Shown here piece by piece: positions 57,554 to 64,000 of a stretch of 64,000 nucleotides of DNA (within the stretch, counting starts at the first letter, position 1; the number at the start of each line of letters is the position of its first letter). Below the pieces are notes generated by a model. The model ran no database searches. It worked only from the letters and a program-made list of their open reading frames with translations, and had not been told where the DNA came from. The position numbers and the translations under genes were made by a program. The stretch spans positions 1-64,000 of the forward strand of contig NZ_CADIJV010000024.1 of assembly GCF_902859765.1 (NCBI RefSeq), in the 5' to 3' direction. The stretch is from Achromobacter pulmonis. Its GTDB lineage: Bacteria; Pseudomonadota; Gammaproteobacteria; Burkholderiales; Burkholderiaceae_B.

Positions 57554-58405
57554 TCAGGCCGCGGCCCGTTCCGCCGCTTCGACGGTATTGACCAGCAGCA
57601 TGGCGATGGTCATGGGGCCGACACCGCCCGGCACGGGGGTGATGGCGCCGGCCACCTGGCTGGCGGAGGCGAAATCGACGTCGCCGCACAGCTTGCCGTC
57701 GGCGCCGCGGTTGATGCCCACGTCGATGACGACGGCGCCGGGCTTGATCATCGAGCCGTCGATCATGCCGGGCTTGCCGGTGGCCACCACCAGCACGTCG
57801 GCGCGGCGGGTCTGGGCCGCCAGGTCGCGCGTCTTGGAGTTGCAGAGGGTGATGGTGGCGCCGGCGGCCAGCAGCAGCATGGCCATGGGCTTGCCGACGA
57901 TATTGCTGGCGCCGACGATCACGGCCTCGGCGCCGCGCAGGGCCACGCCTTCCGATTCCAGCATCTTCATGACGCCATAGGGCGTGCAGGGGCGGAACAG
58001 CGGCTGGCCGGTCATCAGCAGGCCGGCGTTGCTGACGTGGAAGCCGTCCACGTCCTTCTCGGCGGCGATGGCCTCGATGACCTTGTGCGCGTCCATGTGC
58101 TTGGGCAGCGGCAGTTGCACCAGGATGCCGTGGATGGACGGATCGCGGTTCAGCTTGTCGATGCGGGCCAGCAGTTCGGCCTCGGTCATGTCGGCGGGGT
58201 ACTGCTCCTTGACGGAGTGCAGGCCGGCCTTCTCGCAGGCCGCGACCTTGTTGCGCACGTACACCTGGGAGGCGGGGTCTTCCCCCACCAGCACCACGGC
58301 CAGGCCGGGGCGGGTGCCCTTGGCGGCCAGGGCGGCAACGCGTTGGGCGACTTCTTCGCGGATGCGCTGCGACAGGGCGGCGCCGTCAATAATTCTTGCG
58401 GACAT
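57554..58405 (-). CDS. folD: Bifunctional methylenetetrahydrofolate dehydrogenase/cyclohydrolase
   Basis: FolD interconverts 5,10-methylene- and 10-formyl-tetrahydrofolate in one-carbon metabolism. The 283-residue protein has the catalytic Lys in [16 protein letters not shown] (about residue 56), the folate-binding QLPLPKHMD and the C-terminal NADP motif with [19 protein letters not shown] lies 7 bases before the ATG at 58405, excluding the longer frame to 58468. It is 55 bases downstream of the FixJ-like regulator gene and may share its transcript. Confidence 0.95.
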   Translation of the reverse strand: MSARIIDGAALSQRIREEVAQRVAALAAKGTRPGLAVVLVGEDPASQVYVRNKVAACEKAGLHSVKEQYPADMTEAELLARIDKLNRDPSIHGILVQLPLPKHMDAHKVIEAIAAEKDVDGFHVSNAGLLMTGQPLFRPCTPYGVMKMLESEGVALRGAEAVIVGASNIVGKPMAMLLLAAGATITLCNSKTRDLAAQTRRADVLVVATGKPGMIDGSMIKPGAVVIDVGINRGADGKLCGDVDFASASQVAGAITPVPGGVGPMTIAMLLVNTVEAAERAAA

Positions 58406-58460
58406 TAGGCAACCTCCGCGCGGCGCGCTACGGTATTCGCCTTGGGAACGGCCCGGCGGC

Positions 58461-59087
58461 TCATGCATGCGCCTCCGGTTTGGCCAAGGCCACTTTCATC
58501 AGATCGGCAACGGTAGTCACTTCTAGTTTTTCCATGATGTTGGCGCGGTGCGCCTCGACGGTCTTGATGCTGATGCCCAGGTCGTCGGCGATCTGCTTGT
58601 TCAAGCGGCCGGCGACGATGCGCTCGAGCACCTGCTGCTCGCGCGCGGTCAGGCGCGCCAGCATGGCTTCGTGGTCTTTCTGGGCCTGGTGCTTGCTCAC
58701 GCGTTGCGTGGCCTGCTCCAGCATGCGCGCCACGATTTCGCGCAGATCGGATTCGTTGAACGGCTTTTCCAGGAAGTCCACCGCGCCCTTCTTCATGGTC
58801 GACACGGCCATCGGCACGTCGCCGTGGCCGGTGATGAAGACGATGGGCAGGGGGGCGTTGCGGGCGATCAGCTGTTCCTGCAGTTCCAGGCCGCTCATGC
58901 CGGGCATGCGCACGTCGGCGATCAGCACGCCGACCTGGCCGGGGTCGTAATCTTCCAGGAACGATTCGCCGCTGGCGTAGGCGCGGACGCGGTAGCCGTT
59001 GGCCTCAAGCAGCCAGCGCAGCGAATCGCGGACCGCTTCGTCGTCGTCAACAATGAATACCGTGCTCGACAGGTGGGGCGTGTTCAT
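58461..59087 (-). CDS. FixJ/NarL-family response regulator
   Basis: The 208-residue regulator has a receiver domain (1 to about 125) with acidic pocket D14-D15-D16, phosphoacceptor Asp58 in [12 protein letters not shown] and Lys108 in EKPF. A LuxR-type helix-turn-helix follows ([20 protein letters not shown], about 146-190). The start overlaps the sensor kinase stop by 4 bases, so the two are a cognate pair. It is homologous in architecture to FixJ/TodT/TtrR-type regulators, which usually respond to oxygen, organic substrates or electron acceptors. The target is unknown; aceE, divergent nearby, is a candidate. Confidence 0.9.
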   Translation of the reverse strand: MNTPHLSSTVFIVDDDEAVRDSLRWLLEANGYRVRAYASGESFLEDYDPGQVGVLIADVRMPGMSGLELQEQLIARNAPLPIVFITGHGDVPMAVSTMKKGAVDFLEKPFNESDLREIVARMLEQATQRVSKHQAQKDHEAMLARLTAREQQVLERIVAGRLNKQIADDLGISIKTVEAHRANIMEKLEVTTVADLMKVALAKPEAHA

Positions 59088-60838
59088 GCGTGCAACTCCT
59101 CGGACTGATCATTCTGAGCCTGCGTCTGAGACGCAGCGCAGGGCAGGGTAAAGCGGAAAATAGTACCGCCGGCGGGGTTCGGGTCCGCCCACAGGCGGCC
59201 GTGGTGCGATTCGATAATGGTACGGCAGATATTCAGGCCCATGCCCAGGCCCTGGGTCTTGGTGCTGAAGAAGGGTTCGAACAGGCGTTCGGGCTCGGCC
59301 AGGCCGTGGCCGCGGTCGACCACCGCGACCTCGATGTGCTGCTCGTGCAGGATCACGGCCACCTTCAGCTCGTCGGACTCGCTGTTTTCCATGGCTTCCA
59401 GACCGTTCTTGAGCAGGTTCAGCAGCACCTGCTCGATCAGGATCGGGTCGGCCAGCACGTCCGGCGCGTTCGACGGCACGAAGCTGTCGATGCGGATGCG
59501 GCGCTTGCGGGCGTCGATCTCGGCAAAACCGATGGCGTTGTCGACGATGCGGCCGATCGCCACGCGCTGGCGGCGCGGCTCGCTGCGCTTCACGAATTCG
59601 CGGATGCGGCTGATGATCTTGCCGGCGCGCTCGGCCTGCGAGGCGGCCTTTTCCAGGGCCGGCAGCAGCATGTTGGGGCTGGTGTGGCCGGCCTTGACCA
59701 GGGCCACCGCGCCCATGCTGTAGTTGGCGATGGCGGTCAGCGGCTGGTTCAGTTCGTGCGCCAGCGACGAGGCCATCTCGCCCATGGTGGTCAGGCGGCT
59801 GGTGAGCTGGATCTTCTCCTGCTGCACGCGCGAGGCTTCTTCATGGGTGCGGCGCTCGGTGATGTCGCGCGCCACCTGCATGCGCACGCGGCGGCCGTCG
59901 GTCCAGGCCAGCATGCGGTGGTGCACTTCGAACCAGCGCTGCACCGAGGGCGCGAACACTTCCACCGATTCGTCGGTGAAGCGGCCGCGGCGGCCGGCCA
60001 GCAGTTCGTCGTGGCCGCCGGTCTGGGCGCCGAACACGCGCCGGTAGGTGCGGTTGGCGAACAGCAGTTCCAGGCCGTCGTGGGTGTCGGCGGTGACCGA
60101 AATGGCGTCGTCCAGGCCTTCCAGCACTGTCATGAAGCGCTCGTGCGCGGCGGTCAGGGCCTCGCGGATGCGCTTGGGCTCGGTGATGTCGGTCATCGAC
60201 GTCATCCAGCCGATCTGGTTGCCGTTCGGGTCCAGCAGCGGCGACACGTACATGCGCGCCGTGAAGCGCGAGCCGTCGCGGCGCTGGGCCTCGACTTCCA
60301 GGCCGCTGCTGGGCGTCTTGCCGGACATCAGCACGTCCAGGGTGTGCTGGTGCTGTTCATGGCGGCCCGGCACCCAATAGGGGAAGGGCGGGCTGCGGCC
60401 GATCAGGTCGGCCTCGTTCCAGCCGATCATGCGGCAGAAGGCCGGATTGACGTAGGCGATGCGGCCTTCCATATCCAGCACGCGCATGCCGGTGGACATG
60501 GAGTTCTCCATGGCGCGGCGAAATCCGGTCTCGGCGATCAGCGCGGCCTCGGCGGCCGAGCGGAAACGGGTATAGCGCCACAGCATCAGCAGGCTGATGA
60601 CGATCACGCACGACAGCGCCAGCACCACCCAGATCAGGCGCTGCTGCCGCATTTCCTGGTCGATGGTCACGAACATGACGCTGTCGTCATGGATGCGCTG
60701 CAACCAGAAGAACACCGCCATCACACAGATATAGAGGATCAGCACCATCGCGGGCGTGACCCAGTACACCCCGCGTCGTCGCGTGCGGGCGTGGTCATGG
60801 AACGGCGTGGGTATATTGGACTTGGGCGCGCTGGACAT
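59084..60838 (-). CDS. FixL-like PAS sensor histidine kinase
   Basis: The 584-residue kinase (Met at 60838; Mets at 60865 and 60901 are alternatives) has two transmembrane helices (about 25-47 and 67-87) around a short periplasmic loop, PAS domain 1 (about 106-219, GMRVLDMEGRIAYVNPAF), PAS domain 2 (about 234-329), the H-box with phosphorylated His361 (SLAHELNQPLTAI) and an ATPase domain with N, G1 and G2 boxes (VLLNLLKNGLEAM, DRGHGL, GLGMGLNIC). No haem-binding His is obvious, so it is FixL-like only in layout. It phosphorylates the overlapping FixJ-type partner. Confidence 0.9.
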   Translation of the reverse strand: MSSAPKSNIPTPFHDHARTRRRGVYWVTPAMVLILYICVMAVFFWLQRIHDDSVMFVTIDQEMRQQRLIWVVLALSCVIVISLLMLWRYTRFRSAAEAALIAETGFRRAMENSMSTGMRVLDMEGRIAYVNPAFCRMIGWNEADLIGRSPPFPYWVPGRHEQHQHTLDVLMSGKTPSSGLEVEAQRRDGSRFTARMYVSPLLDPNGNQIGWMTSMTDITEPKRIREALTAAHERFMTVLEGLDDAISVTADTHDGLELLFANRTYRRVFGAQTGGHDELLAGRRGRFTDESVEVFAPSVQRWFEVHHRMLAWTDGRRVRMQVARDITERRTHEEASRVQQEKIQLTSRLTTMGEMASSLAHELNQPLTAIANYSMGAVALVKAGHTSPNMLLPALEKAASQAERAGKIISRIREFVKRSEPRRQRVAIGRIVDNAIGFAEIDARKRRIRIDSFVPSNAPDVLADPILIEQVLLNLLKNGLEAMENSESDELKVAVILHEQHIEVAVVDRGHGLAEPERLFEPFFSTKTQGLGMGLNICRTIIESHHGRLWADPNPAGGTIFRFTLPCAASQTQAQNDQSEELHA

Positions 60839-61186
60839 GGAATTCGGGTCGGATAGACCGGGCATTTTAGTGCGTGTCGGCGCGGAATTGCCGGGAATCA
60901 AGCCCGCGGGCAGGGAGATCGGCTAAAAAAGTGGGCGATATCCTTTTCAGCTTCTGTTCATAATTTCATCTTATGAAATGCCGTACCGCAACATGAAATT
61001 TTCCTTGCGAGCGGTTAATCTTCCTTTTTAGAATGCCGGCTGACAGGGGGCCACCCCCGCCATCCAGCACAACACCCCGACCCATGCATGGCATGGTAGC
61101 CCGGATGATCCCGACTACCATGGCGTGTCCGCGAGCATACAAATAAGCGGGTGTGGTCACGAACGAACCCCAACAGGAGACACACG
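60839..61186 (+). promoter_or_regulatory. Divergent intergenic region with aceE promoter and palindrome
   Basis: This 348-base gap separates the sensor kinase from aceE. A candidate sigma-70 promoter is TTGCGA (61005-61010), 18 bases, TAGAAT (61029-61034). A palindrome ATTTCAT-CTT-ATGAAAT (60963-60979) lies 25 bases upstream of it and may be an activator or repressor site. In the 5' leader, CATGGTAG (61092-61099) pairs with CTACCATG (61115-61122). No gene was seen. Confidence 0.6.
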
Positions 61187-63895
61187 ATGTCCTCTTTCGC
61201 CCAGGCTGGCGCCGCACAGGCTGCCAACGACGAAGACACCCTAGAAACCCAGGAGTGGCTCGAAGCCCTGGCGGCAGTCCTTGATCGCGAAGGACCGCAG
61301 CGCGCGCACTACCTGCTGGAACGCCTGATCGATGAGGCCCGCCGTTCCGGCGCCCACATCCCGTTCTCGCCCAATACCGCCTACGTCAACACGATTCCGC
61401 CCGGCCTGGAGCCGGCGCACCCGGGCAACCTGGAACTGGAATCGCGCATCCGCTCGTACGTGCGCTGGAACGCCATGGCCATGGTGGTCAAGGCCAACAA
61501 GCACAACCCGCCGGATGGCGGCGACCTGGGCGGCCACATCGCCTCGTTCGCCTCGCTGGCCACCATGATCGGCTGCGGCCAGAACCACTTCTGGCACGCC
61601 GAGACCGAAGACCACGGCGGCGACCTGGTCTACTTCCAGGGCCACACCTCGCCTGGCATGTACGGCCGCGCCTACCTCGAAGGCCGTCTGACCGAAGAAC
61701 AGCTGAACCATTTCCGCCAGGAAGTGGACGGCAAGGGCCTGTCCTCTTACCCGCATCCGAAGCTGATGCCGGAATTCTGGCAGTTCCCCACCGTGTCGAT
61801 GGGCCTGGGCCCGCTGATGGCCATCTACCAGGCCCGCTTCCTCAAGTACCTGCACGCCCGCGGCATCGCCGACACCAGCAAGCGCAAAGTCTGGGTGTTC
61901 TGCGGCGACGGCGAAATGGATGAACCCGAGTCGCTTGGCGCCATCGCCCTGGCCGCGCGTGAAAAGCTCGACAACCTGATCTTCGTCATCAACTGCAACC
62001 TGCAGCGCCTGGACGGTCCGGTGCGCGGCAACGGCAAGATCATCCAGGAACTGGAAGGCGACTTCCGCGGTTCCGGCTGGAACGTGATCAAGCTGATCTG
62101 GGGCGGCTACTGGGATCCGCTGCTGGCGCACGACAAGGAAGGCATCCTGCGCAAGATCATGGAGGAAACCGTCGACGGCGAGTACCAGGCGTACAAGGCC
62201 AACGACGGCAAGTTCGTGCGCGAGCATTTCTTCGGCAAGCATCCCAAACTGCTGGAAGCCGTGTCGCGCATGAGCGACGAGGACATCTGGCGCCTGAACC
62301 GTGGCGGCCACGATCCGCACAAGGTCTATGCTGCGTTCGACGCCGCCGCCAAGCACGAAGGCCAGCCGACCGTGATCCTGGCCAAGACCATCAAGGGCTA
62401 CGGCATGGGCCACGTGGGCCAGGCCAAGAACCCGACCCACCAACAGAAGAAGCTGGAGCTGGACTCGATCCGCGAATTCCGCGACCGCTTCGGCATCCCC
62501 ATCCCGGACGACCAACTGGCCGACCTGCCGTACTTCAAGCCGGCGGAAGATTCGCCCGAAATGAAGTACCTGCACGAGCGCCGCGCCGCGCTGGGCGGCT
62601 ACCTGCCGCGCCGCCGCGCCAAGGCCGACGAGCAGCTCAAGGCCCCGGCCCTGGACGCCTTCAAGGCCGTGCTGGAACCCACCGCCGAAGGCCGTGAGAT
62701 CTCCACTACCCAGGCCTTCGTGCGCATCCTGAACCAGGTGCTGCGCGACAAGGAACTGGGCCCGCGCGTCGTGCCGATCCTGGCCGACGAATCGCGCACC
62801 TTCGGCATGGAAGGCCTGTTCCGCCAGATCGGCATCTACGCGCCGGAAGGCCAGAAGTACGTGCCGGTCGACAAGGACCAGGTCATGTACTACAAGGAGT
62901 CGGCCGACGGCCAGCTCCTGCAGGAAGGCATCAACGAGGCGGGCGCGATGAGCTCGTGGATCGCGGCGGCCACGTCGTACTCCTCGAACAATCGCATCAT
63001 GATCCCGTTCTTCATCTACTACTCGATGTTCGGGTTCCAGCGCATCGGTGACCTGGCCTGGGCGGCTGGCGACATGCAGGCGCGCGGTTTCCTGCTGGGC
63101 GGCACCGCCGGGCGCACCACGCTCAATGGCGAAGGCCTGCAGCACGAAGACGGCCACAGCCACATCCTGGCCTCGACCATCCCCAACTGCGTCTCGTACG
63201 ACCCGACCTTCGGCCACGAACTGGCCGTGATCATCCAGCATGGCCTCAAGCGCATGGTGGAAGACCAGGAAAACGTCTACTACTACCTGACGGTGATGAA
63301 CGAGAACTACCCGCAGCCTGGCCTGAGCGCCGGCGACGAGGAAGGCATCATCAAGGGCATGTACAAGCTCAAGTCGCACGGCAAGGGCAAGAACCGCGTG
63401 CAGCTGATGGGCTCGGGCACGATCCTGCGCGAAGTCATGGCGGCGCAGGAACTGCTGGAAGCCGATTGGGGCGTGGCCTCGGACCTGTGGAGCGTCACCA
63501 GCTTCACCGAACTGCGCCGCAACGGCCTCGATGTCGAGCGCCACAACATGCTGCACCCCGAAGAGAAGACGCCGCAGGTCGCCTACGTCACGGAGCAGTT
63601 GGCCAAGACGGACGGCCCGATCATCGCCTCGACCGACTACATGAAGCTGTTTGCGGACCAGATCCGTCCGTTCGTGCCCAAGGGCCGCGAATACAAGGTG
63701 CTGGGCACCGACGGTTTCGGCCGTTCGGATTTCCGCGCCAAGCTGCGCGAGCACTTCGAAGTGGACCGCCACTTCGTCGTGGTCGCCGCGCTGCGCGCGC
63801 TGGCCGACGAAGGCAAGGTGCCGGTGGCCAAGGTGGCCGAAGCCATCAAGAAGTACGGCATCAACCCGAACAAAGCCAACCCGCAATACGCCTGA
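61187..63895 (+). CDS. aceE: Pyruvate dehydrogenase E1 component (homodimeric)
   Basis: AceE decarboxylates pyruvate with thiamin diphosphate and passes the acetyl group to the lipoyl arm of E2, feeding the citric acid cycle. The 902-residue length is that of the homodimeric E1 of Gram-negative bacteria. The ThDP/Mg motif is GDGEMDEPES with the partner Asn about 27 residues on (VINCNLQRLDGPV). Other family markers are GCGQNHFWHAETEDHGGDL (in parts) and GGTAGRTTLNGEGLQHEDG. The ATG at 61187 has GGAG 8 bases upstream; a Met at 61151 would add unconserved residues. aceF follows after 12 bases, so they form one operon. Confidence 0.97.
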   Translation: MSSFAQAGAAQAANDEDTLETQEWLEALAAVLDREGPQRAHYLLERLIDEARRSGAHIPFSPNTAYVNTIPPGLEPAHPGNLELESRIRSYVRWNAMAMVVKANKHNPPDGGDLGGHIASFASLATMIGCGQNHFWHAETEDHGGDLVYFQGHTSPGMYGRAYLEGRLTEEQLNHFRQEVDGKGLSSYPHPKLMPEFWQFPTVSMGLGPLMAIYQARFLKYLHARGIADTSKRKVWVFCGDGEMDEPESLGAIALAAREKLDNLIFVINCNLQRLDGPVRGNGKIIQELEGDFRGSGWNVIKLIWGGYWDPLLAHDKEGILRKIMEETVDGEYQAYKANDGKFVREHFFGKHPKLLEAVSRMSDEDIWRLNRGGHDPHKVYAAFDAAAKHEGQPTVILAKTIKGYGMGHVGQAKNPTHQQKKLELDSIREFRDRFGIPIPDDQLADLPYFKPAEDSPEMKYLHERRAALGGYLPRRRAKADEQLKAPALDAFKAVLEPTAEGREISTTQAFVRILNQVLRDKELGPRVVPILADESRTFGMEGLFRQIGIYAPEGQKYVPVDKDQVMYYKESADGQLLQEGINEAGAMSSWIAAATSYSSNNRIMIPFFIYYSMFGFQRIGDLAWAAGDMQARGFLLGGTAGRTTLNGEGLQHEDGHSHILASTIPNCVSYDPTFGHELAVIIQHGLKRMVEDQENVYYYLTVMNENYPQPGLSAGDEEGIIKGMYKLKSHGKGKNRVQLMGSGTILREVMAAQELLEADWGVASDLWSVTSFTELRRNGLDVERHNMLHPEEKTPQVAYVTEQLAKTDGPIIASTDYMKLFADQIRPFVPKGREYKVLGTDGFGRSDFRAKLREHFEVDRHFVVVAALRALADEGKVPVAKVAEAIKKYGINPNKANPQYA

Positions 63896-63907
63896 GGGTA
63901 AAGAGAC

Positions 63908-64000
63908 ATGAGCAACGTCGTGCAAATCAAGGTTCCCGACATCGGCGACTTCAAGGAAGTGGAAGTCATTGAAGTGCTGGTGGCGGTGGGCGACACGATC
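63908..64000 (+). CDS. aceF: Pyruvate dehydrogenase E2 (dihydrolipoamide acetyltransferase), 5' end
   Basis: Only 31 codons are inside the window. They read SNVVQIKVPDIGDFKEVEVIE, then a lipoyl-domain strand VLVAVGDTI, the start of an N-terminal lipoyl domain. The ATG lies 12 bases after the aceE stop. E2 forms the core of the pyruvate dehydrogenase complex and carries the lipoyl arms. The rest, including the catalytic domain and likely an lpd gene, lies beyond the window. Confidence 0.9.
   Translation, partial: MSNVVQIKVPDIGDFKEVEVIEVLVAVGDTI

Noticed and set aside
61241-63925. An 894-codon minus-strand frame opposite aceE
   Set aside because: A mirror of aceE codon bias; no motif, and aceE is beyond doubt.

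Overview
The window is high-GC DNA from a betaproteobacterium of the Alcaligenaceae, most likely Achromobacter or a close Bordetella relative. This rests on gene content: an aceE-aceF pyruvate dehydrogenase operon beside a PAS kinase/FixJ-type pair, a MexAB-OprM-like pump matching AxyABM of Achromobacter, and a glutathione-type ABC operon with a gamma-glutamyltransferase. No tRNA, rRNA, CRISPR array, insertion sequence or phage gene was seen. Species assignment is inference.

Layout. 1-2.5 kb: the end of a branched-chain keto acid dehydrogenase operon (E2 3' part, E3) with a terminator. 2.5-4.6 kb: an exported dikinase-like protein. 4.7-5.5 kb: a HicA/HicB toxin-antitoxin pair with a more AT-rich promoter. 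5.5-11.2 kb: housekeeping genes (argH, a YbdG-type MscS channel, glutamine-dependent nadE, P-II protein). 11.3-25.5 kb: a type II secretion system in three blocks, gspF(-), gspDE(+) and gspC-G-H-I-J-K-L-M-N(-), interrupted by a TonB receptor/TlpA-like thioredoxin pair. 25.5-32.3 kb: exported phosphate-scavenging candidates, namely a Tat-dependent PhoX behind a good Pho box, a phosphatase-fold/LamG lipoprotein with a degenerate active site, a 56-residue lipoprotein and a Tat-dependent phospholipase C. 32.4-40.4 kb: LysR regulator, cytosolic gamma-glutamyltransferase and a complete peptide/glutathione ABC importer. 40.5-45.9 kb: yaeQ, a small unknown frame, a TetR-SDR-MFS block with two copies of one palindromic operator, ubiC, and an rRNA pseudouridine synthase. 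46.0-53.1 kb: LysR regulator divergent from an RND tripartite pump with a hairpin-rich leader. 53.2-60.8 kb: GlsB-type membrane protein, SCO copper protein, methyltransferase, oligopeptidase A, folD and a FixJ/FixL-like two-component system. 61.2 kb to the end: aceE and the start of aceF.

How parts work together. The Tat-signalled enzymes next to the T2SS, with a PhoB-type site upstream of phoX, suggest a phosphate-starvation secretion module in which PhoX and phospholipase C release phosphate outside the cell. The TonB receptor has a CxxC in its plug and is translationally coupled to a periplasmic CPPC thioredoxin, suggesting redox-linked uptake of a metal or thiol ligand. The Ggt/ABC operon fits import of gamma-glutamyl peptides followed by cytosolic cleavage. 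The TetR block looks like a small, locally autoregulated detoxification and efflux unit.
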